A stretch of 6,285 bases of DNA from an uncultured Bacteroidales bacterium (GCA_937965665.1 CALCJE010000173.1:1-6285); one strand, 5' to 3'; shown: positions 1 through 6,285, counted from the first letter of the stretch. Notes: generated by a model not told the origin, from the sequence alone. Translations and numbers: made by a program.

Positions 1-1695
1 TTTTTTACCACCCAGCCAGGGTTCGGTAAACGAGGCGCTTGCACTCAGGTATCCTTTACCATACGACTGCAGACGCAGCGACAGCTTTTGCCCGTCGCCC
101 GAAGGGATGGGCCGCCAGGCGCCCTTTTTAAAGAAATTGCGAGCCGAGAAATTATTGAACGAAACCCCTAATGTTCCGATCAACCGGCCATAACCCCAAC
201 CTCCCGAAAGTTCAAGCTGGTCGGATGACGTTTCCTCCACTTTGTAGGCTACATCGACAGTTGCGTTAGTAGGATCAATATTTGGGGTCTGTATATCAAT
301 TTTCTCCTGGTCGAAATATTTAAGCTGTGTAAGTGATGTACGGCTACGCAAAATATCCGATCGGCTGAAAAGCTGTCCCGGGCGTGAATAAAGCTCACGA
401 ACAATCACATGGTCGTTGGTGCGGGTATTCCCTGCAACGGTTACCCGGTTTACATTCATCTGCCGGCCCTCGCGTATACGGATCTGCAGGTCGATGGAAT
501 CGTTTTCGGCACTGATTTCGATGGGCTCGATGGTGCAGGTAAGGTAACCATCATCGACAAACAAACTCATCAGGTCGATGCCATTGGGATTGAACTGCAA
601 CGATGCATCAAGTTCTTCCTGGTTATAAACATCGCCTTTGCGGATGCCGAGCAATAGCGCAAGTTCGGCAGCTGTAAACTTAGTGTTTCCTACAAAAGAT
701 ATGTTTCGGTAATAGTATTTACGGCCTTCGTAAACATGAAGATCGATAGTGATACCGTTGCGGCCCGATTTATAAACGGAGTCTTTAATAAGGGTAGCAT
801 CGCGGTAGCCGTTTTCGTAGAATTTTTTTACCAGCGCCAGCTTATCTTCTTCATAATCTTTTTCAATGAACTTAGAGGTTTTGAATAATCTCATTTTCAA
901 ATTCTTATCCATAAGTTCACGCACATATTCCGGGTAATTTTTCAGATCCTTTTTAAAGGCATGCCCGAATAAGCCAAACAATGATTCCTGCAACGTATAT
1001 AACGCCCTGTACGAACCTTTCTCCTTGGTTTTCTTGAGTGCCGATTTCAGGGTAAGTTCACTTACCTCCTTGTTACCGATCACGTTAATCTTGTCAATTT
1101 TAACCTTCCCTCCTTTATCAATCTTGAAATCGAGCGCTACGTTGTTGATCAGCATTGTATCTTTCGATTGCGAAACGGTTACGCTGGCATCGAAATAGCC
1201 TTTACCGATGTAATGTTTGATGATGGTGTTTTTTGCCCTGTTAAGCATGTTATCCGTAACAACATCACCTTTCGATATCTTGATTTTATCTTTCAGGTCA
1301 TCGCCTTCGCCTTTGCGTATGCCGCTAAAGGTAAATTTGGATAAGCGTGGGCGCTCTGTTAACTTCAACTCGAGGAAAATCTGGTCGCCCTGTACGCCGG
1401 TAGCTACTATTTTTACATCTTCGAAAAGGCCCTGCTGCCAAAGTTTATCAATGGCTGAGCGGATACGTTCGCCGGGGATATCTATTTTATTGCCTACCTG
1501 TAATCCGGACAAAGAAATCAGAACCGAACTGTTGAGGTAATCAGCACCTGTAACGGTGATACCACCGATGGTATATTTACGGGGAGAAGCGTAATTGATA
1601 TCAGGAATTTCGTCGCCTGTTGTATTTTGCGCCACAACAGGTATTGAGAGGGTTGAAATCAGAATAAGTAGTAAAGTAAAGCGCCTCAGTGTCAT
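1..1695 (-). CDS. bamA: Outer-membrane assembly factor BamA, N-terminal 565 residues (3' end beyond the window)
   Basis: BamA folds and inserts beta-barrel proteins into the outer membrane. Translating the minus strand from 1695 gives 565 codons with no stop, running off the left edge. Residues 1-22 form a signal peptide (basic start, hydrophobic core, VVA before Q23). Five POTRA domains follow: about 41-115, 117-193, 197-324 (enlarged), 326-410 and 412-488, several opening with the usual pattern of a beta strand, then GN or SG (for example INVIGN, ISFVGN, VTVAGN). The barrel begins near 490 with LSGGWGYG and reaches the motif FTEPWLGGKK (556-565). Most of the barrel, including the L6 VRGY/F motif and C-terminal strand, is missing only because the window ends. 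The ATG at 1695 overlaps the uppS stop as ATGA, which suggests translational coupling. An in-frame ATG at 1704 would add MQR and is a real alternative. The family call is firm; the exact start is not. Confidence 0.96.
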   Translation of the reverse strand, partial: MTLRRFTLLLILISTLSIPVVAQNTTGDEIPDINYASPRKYTIGGITVTGADYLNSSVLISLSGLQVGNKIDIPGERIRSAIDKLWQQGLFEDVKIVATGVQGDQIFLELKLTERPRLSKFTFSGIRKGEGDDLKDKIKISKGDVVTDNMLNRAKNTIIKHYIGKGYFDASVTVSQSKDTMLINNVALDFKIDKGGKVKIDKINVIGNKEVSELTLKSALKKTKEKGSYRALYTLQESLFGLFGHAFKKDLKNYPEYVRELMDKNLKMRLFKTSKFIEKDYEEDKLALVKKFYENGYRDATLIKDSVYKSGRNGITIDLHVYEGRKYYYRNISFVGNTKFTAAELALLLGIRKGDVYNQEELDASLQFNPNGIDLMSLFVDDGYLTCTIEPIEISAENDSIDLQIRIREGRQMNVNRVTVAGNTRTNDHVIVRELYSRPGQLFSRSDILRSRTSLTQLKYFDQEKIDIQTPNIDPTNATVDVAYKVEETSSDQLELSGGWGYGRLIGTLGVSFNNFSARNFFKKGAWRPIPSGDGQKLSLRLQSYGKGYLSASASFTEPWLGGKK

Positions 1696-2456
1696 CCTTT
1701 GCATTTTATAATTTGTTCACTCGTTTTGCCAAATCGCCTCTCGCGATGCTGGAAATCAATAATAGCTTCGTATAAGTCCTCTTTACGGAAATCGGGCCAG
1801 AGTTTAGAGGAAAAGAACAACTCGGTATAGGCCGTTTGCCACATCAGGAAATTACTCGTACGGAATTCGCCGCTGGTGCGTATCAACAGTTCGGGATCAG
1901 GCAGATCGGGTGCATTCATGCTGGCCGAAACCAGTTTTTCATTGATCTGATGTGGTTCAATTTTACCTTCCTTCACCTGCAATGCAATTTTCCGCATGGC
2001 ATCAACAATTTCCCACCTGCCGCTGTAACTCAGCGCCAGGAAAAGATCCATACGTGTATTGTTTGCAGTTTTTTCCATGGCTTCTTCAAGCTGCTTTTTA
2101 ACATCAGGAGCCATACAATGTATGTTTCCTATAACCCTAAGCCTGATATTGTTATCGTTCAGCGTTTTAATTTCATTATTGATGGTCACAACCAACAAAT
2201 GCATCAATGCATCAACCTCATCTTTAGGGCGATTCCAGTTCTCGGTTGAAAACGCGTACAAAGTGACATATTTCACCCCAAGTTCGGCGGCTGCTTCGGC
2301 CGTTTCGCGAACCGACTGCACCCCGTTATTGTGACCATAAACACGTTGTTCGCCACGTTGCTGAGCCCACCTGCCATTACCATCCATAATAATGGCAATA
2401 TGCTTCGGCAGCTTGCTTTTATCGATTGTGTCGATCAATTTGTTGTTCTCCATCAT
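1692..2456 (-). CDS. uppS: Undecaprenyl diphosphate synthase (cis-prenyltransferase, isoprenyl transferase)
   Basis: UppS condenses farnesyl diphosphate with eight isopentenyl diphosphates to make C55 undecaprenyl diphosphate, the carrier lipid for peptidoglycan and surface glycans. It acts in the cytoplasm at the inner membrane. The 254-residue protein has the family's normal length. Visible motifs, numbered from the ATG at 2456: MDGNGRWA with catalytic Asp25 (24-31), STENW (70-74), SYSGR (143-147), and the pyrophosphate/Mg-binding block with RTSGE (193-197), SNFLMWQ (201-207) and Glu212. The open frame extends to a TTG at 2465, but that codon lies inside a -7 promoter-like box, so I prefer ATG 2456; ATG 2453 follows directly and is equally possible. 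No Shine-Dalgarno sequence is seen. The stop overlaps the start of bamA, so the two are probably co-transcribed. Plus-strand open frames across this gene are shadows. Confidence 0.97.
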   Translation of the reverse strand: MMENNKLIDTIDKSKLPKHIAIIMDGNGRWAQQRGEQRVYGHNNGVQSVRETAEAAAELGVKYVTLYAFSTENWNRPKDEVDALMHLLVVTINNEIKTLNDNNIRLRVIGNIHCMAPDVKKQLEEAMEKTANNTRMDLFLALSYSGRWEIVDAMRKIALQVKEGKIEPHQINEKLVSASMNAPDLPDPELLIRTSGEFRTSNFLMWQTAYTELFFSSKLWPDFRKEDLYEAIIDFQHRERRFGKTSEQIIKCKG

Positions 2457-2462
2457 TTTCGA

Positions 2463-2470
2463 CAAATTTA
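2463..2470 (-). promoter_or_regulatory. Candidate Bacteroidota -7 promoter box for uppS-bamA
   Basis: The minus strand reads TAAATTTG, an exact match to the Bacteroidota primary sigma-factor -7 consensus TAnnTTTG. It ends 6 bases before the first uppS ATG. I found no clear TTG -33 element at the usual distance upstream; a CTT about 21 bases away is a poor match. The box would give a leaderless or almost leaderless uppS mRNA. The motif is short and AT-rich, so chance occurrence is possible, although its position at the head of a gene supports it. Confidence 0.5.
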
Positions 2471-2530
2471 GGCTTTTGTAGTTTACTGTATAAGCCCTGT
2501 TTGTTAATTATTCTTAATGTGATTTATACT

Positions 2531-2560
2531 GGTTATTAGACACATAAATTATCAATAACC
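2531..2560 (-). terminator. Weak stem-loop at the porG 3' end, possible terminator
   Basis: An inverted repeat, GGTTATT (2531-2537) with AATAACC (2554-2560), brackets a 16-base loop and includes the porG stop codon. No run of U follows on the minus strand, and the stem is only 7 bp and mostly A/T, so it is a poor intrinsic terminator. It may be a chance repeat, an attenuating structure, or an mRNA 3'-end stabiliser. PorG transcripts could well read through into uppS. Confidence 0.2.
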
Positions 2561-3343
2561 TTCGCGCTGGTGGTCGAGGCAACCCTCTTTTTTCAACATC
2601 CTGATTTTAACCGTTAAAGAAACCCCGGCAAAAGAATACCAGTCGTTGTTACGTGAGTTTCCGCGCTGCATTCCTGCAACGTGAGTAAGCGTAGGATCGG
2701 ATGCGAGCCCCTTGGCGCCTTCCGATGCCGGGTCATTGAGGTAATAGGTCTGACTAACATCGTCGAGATAATCGGTAGTGGTTTTGCGCATTCCCCACTC
2801 TGCTCCTACCCCGATAAGTTTGCTAATGCTGTATTTTACCCCTATGCCGAAAGGCATGCTAAAAGCATATGAATTGTATGATTTCGATTGTCCTTCTGTA
2901 AGTAAGGGCTGTAGCGCCACTCTTTCGCCACCCACATTGCCATAAGGTTTAAAAAAGAAAACCGCAGCTCCGCCAAAAATATAGGGGGTTACTGGGTGCA
3001 GCCTGCTGCCGATATAGTATTCAAAAAAATTGATCTCCAGCTGCACTCCGCCTTCATAAATTTTTGATTCAAAATTCAGGTTGCGGTCGGGATTGTTACC
3101 ATTCGCATCGTCGCCGGCAACGGAACCAACCAGCCCGTGAGCGCGCACGGATATCCGCGAATTAATGTTCTGCCTGTATAAAACCCCGAATGCCGGCTTC
3201 GACAAAGTGAAAGGGCGAGCCGGGTTGAGATCGCCTACATAATAGGTAACCCCACCCAATAATCCCAAATCTGCCGATTTTTGAGCGTTGGCGGCCAGGG
3301 CGCAAAGCGCCACGAACGTAATTAAAATACAGTGTTTCCGCAT
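2552..3343 (-). CDS. porG: PorG-like outer-membrane beta-barrel protein (DUF6089 family)
   Basis: This is a 263-residue secreted protein of the DUF6089 family. The family includes PorG of Porphyromonas gingivalis, an outer-membrane component linked to the PorK/PorN ring of the type IX secretion system. Residues 1-20 are a signal peptide ending ANA before Q21. The mature part is a small beta-barrel of alternating aromatic and glycine-rich strands. Family-typical stretches are GVTYYVGDLNP (31-41), IYEGGVQLEINFFEY (95-109), TPYIFGGAAVFFFKP (119-133), PFGIGVKYSISK (164-175), EWGMRKTTTDYLDDVS (182-197) and NNDWYSFAGVSLT (232-244). The frame stays open 74 codons upstream, but that extension is Cys-rich, lacks family similarity, and would bury the signal peptide. 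The ATG at 3343 is therefore chosen, with a promoter box just before it. The gene is conserved between nadK and uppS in many Bacteroidota. A role in type IX secretion here is inference: nothing else of that system is visible. Confidence 0.9.
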   Translation of the reverse strand: MRKHCILITFVALCALAANAQKSADLGLLGGVTYYVGDLNPARPFTLSKPAFGVLYRQNINSRISVRAHGLVGSVAGDDANGNNPDRNLNFESKIYEGGVQLEINFFEYYIGSRLHPVTPYIFGGAAVFFFKPYGNVGGERVALQPLLTEGQSKSYNSYAFSMPFGIGVKYSISKLIGVGAEWGMRKTTTDYLDDVSQTYYLNDPASEGAKGLASDPTLTHVAGMQRGNSRNNDWYSFAGVSLTVKIRMLKKEGCLDHQREGY

Positions 3344-3358
3344 ATTTTTTTGAGGGTG

Positions 3359-3366
3359 CAAAGGTA
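3359..3366 (-). promoter_or_regulatory. Candidate Bacteroidota -7 promoter box for porG
   Basis: The minus strand reads TACCTTTG followed by CACCC, an exact match to TAnnTTTG in the arrangement common just upstream of Bacteroidota genes. The porG ATG lies 15 bases past the box, so the leader would be about 10 bases long, with an A-rich run (seven A) before the start instead of a Shine-Dalgarno sequence. No TTG occurs at the usual 17-23 bases upstream; the nearest is about 40 bases away, so the -33 element is unclear. The box supports ATG 3343 over the longer open frame. Confidence 0.6.
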
Positions 3367-3640
3367 GTATTATTATTGATACAGAGCGCATAGTATTGCC
3401 GGCTGCCAAAATTTTGATTTCCAGTACAGGCACGCATTTCGCGAATTTGTATTGGTCGGGGCAGATCAACCAGGAAACGAGTATCTCAGGCTTTCGCTTT
3501 GGCAGTTTACATGTTCTACAATCGCATAGGACTGGGCACCATTTACCTGAAAAAGCCAGATTCACAAGGATATAATATATCGTGTTTAAACCTGGCCCAA
3601 ATCAAACCGATGTAGATTACGGGCAGACGGTATTGAAATT

Positions 3641-3664
3641 AAATTAAGCAGGAAACCTTAATTT
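3641..3664 (-). terminator. Candidate weak intrinsic terminator after nadK
   Basis: A perfect 8-bp inverted repeat, AAATTAAG (3641-3648) and CTTAATTT (3657-3664), encloses an 8-base loop, 12 bases past the nadK stop. An alternative fold uses an inner GG/CC pair. On the minus strand the stem is followed by AATTTCAAT, only partly U-rich. The A/T-rich stem makes it weak, but the position directly after the last gene of the upstream operon and before a separate porG promoter fits a terminator. Confidence 0.35.
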
Positions 3665-3676
3665 GCGGAGTATTTT

Positions 3677-4555
3677 CTAATTCCGGATATCCGAACCCCA
3701 GTTTAGTTTGGCTCGCATGGTTGAGAAAAAATTCTCATTTGGCCGAAGTACCAGGTTGACCTCAAAATCAGCTTTCCCTACAACCAGTTCAATATCCGGT
3801 GTTATGACAGCCGATTGCGAATCCATGCCAACCAGGGCCTGGCGATCGCGGCTATCGACCCTGATACTGATCAGGCTATTGTCAGGAATAACGACCGGGC
3901 GGACGGATAAATTGTGCGGTGCAATGGGGGTAATAACGAAATTGCTCGAATCGGGCGTAAGTATCGGCCCCCCGCAGCTTAACGAATATGCGGTTGATCC
4001 GGTCGGTGTAGCAACGATAAGCCCATCGGCCCAATACGAATGCAGGTTTTGCCCGTTTACTGACACATGTATCACTACCAGCGACGAACTTTCCTTTTTA
4101 TTGATTGATAGCTCGTTGAAAGCATAACTAAAATCACCAAACAGTTCGCGGGGCGATATCAGGCTGATGAGGGTACGTTTAACAATTCCATAGCGGTTTG
4201 CCAGTATATCGTCAACTGCAGCAATAATTTCGCTGCGCGGAATGCTCGAAAGGAATCCCATCCGCCCCAGGTTAATGCCTGCAATAGGAATGCCCGAATC
4301 GCGGACCAGTCGCACTGCGTGAAGCAATGTTCCGTCGCCGCCAATGGAAAAAAGCAGGTCTGCCTGCCCACGCAAATCGTCGTGATCATTAAAAATGACC
4401 ACTTCAGGCCCGAAAACAAATTTATCTTTCAGAAAATCGTAAAATGGCTTCCACACCAAAAGCCGGCAACCGCCTTTTTCGAGTGCATCCATAAGCAACC
4501 TGAAATATCCGAACTGGTCGGCATTAAATTCTTTACCAAATAATGCTATTCTCAC
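3677..4555 (-). CDS. nadK: NAD kinase (ATP-NAD kinase), GTG start
   Basis: NAD kinase phosphorylates NAD to NADP in the cytoplasm and is the only route to NADP(H). The 292-residue length is normal. The family signatures are present in order: Rossmann-like N-terminal strand RIALFGK (2-8); the GGDGT motif (72-76) with catalytic Asp74; GINLGRMGFLSS (93-104); NELS (147-150), which binds the nicotinamide ribose in known structures; DG (177-178); the TPTGSTAYSLS loop (183-193); GGPI (195-198); and the C-terminal PIAPHNLSVRP (210-220). The start codon is GTG (4555-4553); no ATG lies in frame just upstream, and starting here puts the N-terminal strand exactly where the family has it. No Shine-Dalgarno sequence is seen, only an A-rich stretch. 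The gene lies 56 bp after the barrel protein with no clear promoter between, so it is probably the last gene of that operon. Plus-strand frames across it are shadows. Confidence 0.97.
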   Translation of the reverse strand: MRIALFGKEFNADQFGYFRLLMDALEKGGCRLLVWKPFYDFLKDKFVFGPEVVIFNDHDDLRGQADLLFSIGGDGTLLHAVRLVRDSGIPIAGINLGRMGFLSSIPRSEIIAAVDDILANRYGIVKRTLISLISPRELFGDFSYAFNELSINKKESSSLVVIHVSVNGQNLHSYWADGLIVATPTGSTAYSLSCGGPILTPDSSNFVITPIAPHNLSVRPVVIPDNSLISIRVDSRDRQALVGMDSQSAVITPDIELVVGKADFEVNLVLRPNENFFSTMRAKLNWGSDIRN

Positions 4556-4611
4556 GTTATATGCTTTTGTGTTTGATTGAACAGTTTGTAACCCGGGGAT
4601 GCAATTTAAAA

Positions 4612-6069
4612 TTAAATTCCCGCAATAAAGTGAATAAAGATACCACTTTTACCTGATTTATTCACTGAATACTCTAGTCGGACCACCTTATCATAATAGG
4701 TAACCAGGTCGAGGCCCAGGCCGGCACCTGCCAGCATGGTGGCTGGAAGCTTGTTGTTAAATTCGCCGATCCACTGGGGCTGCCACACATAACCGGCATC
4801 GGCAAAAGCCGTAAGGTACAAGGCATAATGAATCAGTCCGAATTTTGGGGTAGGTATAAAACTGATATTAGAGGATTGTTCGGGAACCAGGGCAAATTTT
4901 ATGTTCGACCGAACCAGGGCAAAATGTTTTCCATCAATTACATTATACTCATATCCACGTACATAATCGCGGTTATAACCCAGCGCCTGCATCAGGAAAT
5001 AAGGCTGCCACGATCCCGAGGATACCTTGCCGATAAACGAAAGACCCGAATACCAGCGACTGGCCAGTTTGGAGTAATACCGGGTAGTAGTTTTAGCCCA
5101 GGCAACATCTACCGGCTGCTCAAATCCAAAACCCAGGCCCGATTTATTCAGTTCAACATCTATATACCAGCCGGTAAGCGGATAATATTTTATATCGCGA
5201 TGATCGATTTTCAGCTTATAATACAGATTCAGGAAAACCGGCTTGTTTACAGACTGGTAACTATAATCGGAATTCAGCTTTAGCAGTGAATCCGAAAAAG
5301 ACAAGGCCCGTAAACCAATGGTAAGCTGATGGGTTGTAAAAATATTTTTCCTGTAGGTATTGTTTAACGAAACAAATTTTTCGCTGCTCAGTCCTTCGGA
5401 AACAAAGGCATACTGAAGCTTATCGTCGGTTGTTATATACCCGGTTTCACGGTTTCGCTTATACCCGGCTGCGAAGCCCATCCCGAAATGTTTCTTTTTA
5501 TCGAGGTAAGGATTATTATAGGCAAGACTCAGTTCGTAATTTTTCCCAAACTGCAATTTAGCATCCAGTTCGTCCATTCGTCCTGTAAAATTGTACCATT
5601 TGATATCGAGCCCATAATTAAGCCTGGTAAAATCGCGGGTTTTGACCCATGCATTAAAATTACGGTCGGTGATCTGCAAAATGGGCACTGGCCAGATATA
5701 CCATCGTTCAATAAGCGAAATTTTAATTTTCATCAATTGCGATTCACCCTGACCGGCCACCGGAATGGTATCAATAGTCACAAAATTGAACAGGGATGTA
5801 TTCAGCAGGTTAAGCCTGGTCTGGTTAACAATCCGGCCGAATTCGGAGGCTGCGTATTTCTCACCAGCCACAAATAGCAGCTCTCTTTGTATGATCTGCT
5901 CCTTAGTTTTATCATTACCGGAAATTTCGACAGATGCAACCTGCACGTATTGCGTAGTAGTATCGGCCTGGGCCTGCAGGCTATTGGTACCGATACCCAG
6001 CAAATACACCAGCAGTACTGCAGTTATTGCATGTGCAAGCGAGGTATGGTGTGCCCTGAGAACAAGCAT
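4612..6069 (-). CDS. BamA/TamA-family outer-membrane protein with a single POTRA domain
   Basis: This is a 485-residue Omp85-superfamily protein. A signal peptide covers about 1-35 (Arg5, hydrophobic core 14-25, LQAQA before D36). One POTRA-like domain spans about 42-121, from VASVEISGNDKTKEQII through LNLLNTSLFNFV to KIKISLIERW. The rest (about 125-485) is a beta-barrel of amphipathic strands with short turns. It carries the superfamily's L6 signature YVRGYEYNVIDG (369-380), where VRGY matches the BamA VRGY/F motif that folds into the barrel lumen. The last strand ends GIFIHFIAGI. It is far shorter than BamA, with one POTRA rather than five. Such a gene recurs beside nadK in Bacteroidota, but I know of no settled function; protein insertion, secretion, or lipid export are all possible. 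Its start follows the CBS gene stop by 9 bp, so the two are likely co-transcribed. The family call is strong; the client or substrate is unknown. Confidence 0.88.
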   Translation of the reverse strand: MLVLRAHHTSLAHAITAVLLVYLLGIGTNSLQAQADTTTQYVQVASVEISGNDKTKEQIIQRELLFVAGEKYAASEFGRIVNQTRLNLLNTSLFNFVTIDTIPVAGQGESQLMKIKISLIERWYIWPVPILQITDRNFNAWVKTRDFTRLNYGLDIKWYNFTGRMDELDAKLQFGKNYELSLAYNNPYLDKKKHFGMGFAAGYKRNRETGYITTDDKLQYAFVSEGLSSEKFVSLNNTYRKNIFTTHQLTIGLRALSFSDSLLKLNSDYSYQSVNKPVFLNLYYKLKIDHRDIKYYPLTGWYIDVELNKSGLGFGFEQPVDVAWAKTTTRYYSKLASRWYSGLSFIGKVSSGSWQPYFLMQALGYNRDYVRGYEYNVIDGKHFALVRSNIKFALVPEQSSNISFIPTPKFGLIHYALYLTAFADAGYVWQPQWIGEFNNKLPATMLAGAGLGLDLVTYYDKVVRLEYSVNKSGKSGIFIHFIAGI

Positions 6070-6078
6070 GAACCGGGA

Positions 6079-6285
6079 TCAGACGTTTAGGTAAGTCATC
6101 AGTAGATCGTAGCGTTCGCGTAGGTTATCGAAATAATCACTTTCGAAAAACGAGGCCTTAATGGTATAATCGTAACGCAGAAACGATTGTATAACGGGCT
6201 GAATATCTATTCGATTGAGCTTAAGCGTAAGTTCCAGACGTGTTGAATCAGCTGGCGAACTGATATAAAAACTAAGGATTTTGGC
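6079..6285 (-). CDS. CBS-domain protein, C-terminal 68 residues (5' end beyond the window)
   Basis: The minus-strand frame entering at 6285 is open for 68 codons to a TGA at 6081-6079. It encodes KILSFYISSPADSTRLEL, then LTLKLNRIDIQPVIQSFL, and ends ERYDLLMTYLNV. This resembles the C-terminal part of the roughly 220-residue CBS-domain proteins (sometimes labelled acetoin utilisation AcuB-like) that sit upstream of nadK in Bacteroidota. The CBS repeats themselves lie outside the window, so the assignment rests on the tail and on context. CBS pairs usually bind adenosine nucleotides and act as sensors; what this one regulates is unknown. Only 9 bp separate it from the single-POTRA barrel gene, which indicates one transcript. 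Confidence 0.72.
   Translation of the reverse strand, partial: AKILSFYISSPADSTRLELTLKLNRIDIQPVIQSFLRYDYTIKASFFESDYFDNLRERYDLLMTYLNV

Larger units (their letters stand above)
3344..3676. other. 333-bp spacer between nadK and porG; no confident gene
   Basis: This is the only gene-free stretch over 300 bp. It holds the porG -7 box at its low end and a weak stem-loop beside the nadK stop at its high end. On the plus strand three stretches read like protein without forming a gene. The frame at 3380-3532 contains FVLVGADQPGNEYLRLSLW. A 34-codon ORF at 3511-3615 starts MFYNRIGLGTIYLKK. The frame after the stop at 3573-3575 contains IVFKPGPNQTDVDYGQ and ends with a TAA at 3645-3647. These are in different frames and have no evident ribosome site. 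They could be a frameshifted gene remnant or chance. I recognise no RNA gene or riboswitch here. Confidence 0.5.

Noticed and set aside
409..657. 82-codon plus-strand open frame
   Set aside because: Antisense shadow within the POTRA4-5 coding region of bamA.
1836..2249. 137-codon plus-strand open frame
   Set aside because: Antisense to uppS, whose conserved motifs establish the minus frame as coding.
3162..3437. 91-codon minus-strand open frame
   Set aside because: Out-of-frame overlap with the start of porG; no signal peptide or domain, and it crosses the porG promoter box.
3344..3565. Extension of the porG frame by 74 codons to an ATG at 3565
   Set aside because: The added sequence is Cys-rich and unlike the family, would place the signal peptide internally, and runs across the candidate -7 box just upstream of ATG 3343.
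3708..4127. 139-codon plus-strand open frame
   Set aside because: It lies wholly inside nadK, whose frame carries all catalytic motifs; its product has no recognisable domain.
4603..4618. Inverted repeat (AATTTAA and TTAAATT arms) at the barrel-gene stop as a terminator
   Set aside because: The stem is entirely A/T with a 2-base loop and no U run, and nadK follows closely without a visible promoter, so termination here is unlikely.
4828..5283. 151-codon plus-strand open frame
   Set aside because: Antisense shadow of the single-POTRA barrel gene; the minus frame has a signal peptide, POTRA and VRGY motif, while this product is featureless.
1..6285. Possible novel defence, mobile or island-type system
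   Set aside because: All six genes are recognisable housekeeping or envelope genes on one strand in a familiar Bacteroidota order; there are no integrase, transposase, direct-repeat, CRISPR or toxin-antitoxin signs.

Overview
The window looks like a stretch of core chromosome from a Bacteroidota bacterium, most likely Sphingobacteriaceae (Pedobacter/Mucilaginibacter-like). The grounds are the gene content and order (CBS-domain protein, single-POTRA barrel protein, NAD kinase, PorG/DUF6089 protein, UppS, BamA), the Bacteroidota-type -7 boxes (TAnnTTTG), the lack of Shine-Dalgarno sequences, and the close fit of each protein to the Bacteroidota form of its family. The genus is an inference. I see no mobile elements, RNA genes, CRISPR arrays or horizontally acquired islands.

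All six genes lie on the minus strand, so transcription runs from high to low coordinates. In that order: the last 68 codons of a CBS-domain protein (6285-6079); 9 bp later a BamA/TamA-family outer-membrane protein with one POTRA domain (6069-4612); 56 bp later NAD kinase with a GTG start (4555-3677); a 333-bp spacer holding a weak stem-loop, an apparent porG promoter box and some protein-like plus-strand frames; porG/DUF6089 (3343-2552); a 95-bp spacer with a second promoter box; uppS (2456-1692); and bamA, which overlaps the uppS stop and runs off the left edge after 565 codons.

The theme is cell-envelope construction. UppS makes the C55 lipid carrier for peptidoglycan and surface polysaccharides. 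BamA inserts beta-barrels into the outer membrane. PorG and the single-POTRA barrel are outer-membrane proteins that would depend on BamA for assembly. NAD kinase supplies NADP(H). The layout suggests three transcription units: CBS-barrel-nadK, porG (possibly reading into uppS), and uppS-bamA.

I found no convincing undescribed system. The points most worth a second look are the 333-bp spacer, the apparently leaderless uppS start, the single-POTRA barrel gene beside nadK, and the enlarged third POTRA of BamA.
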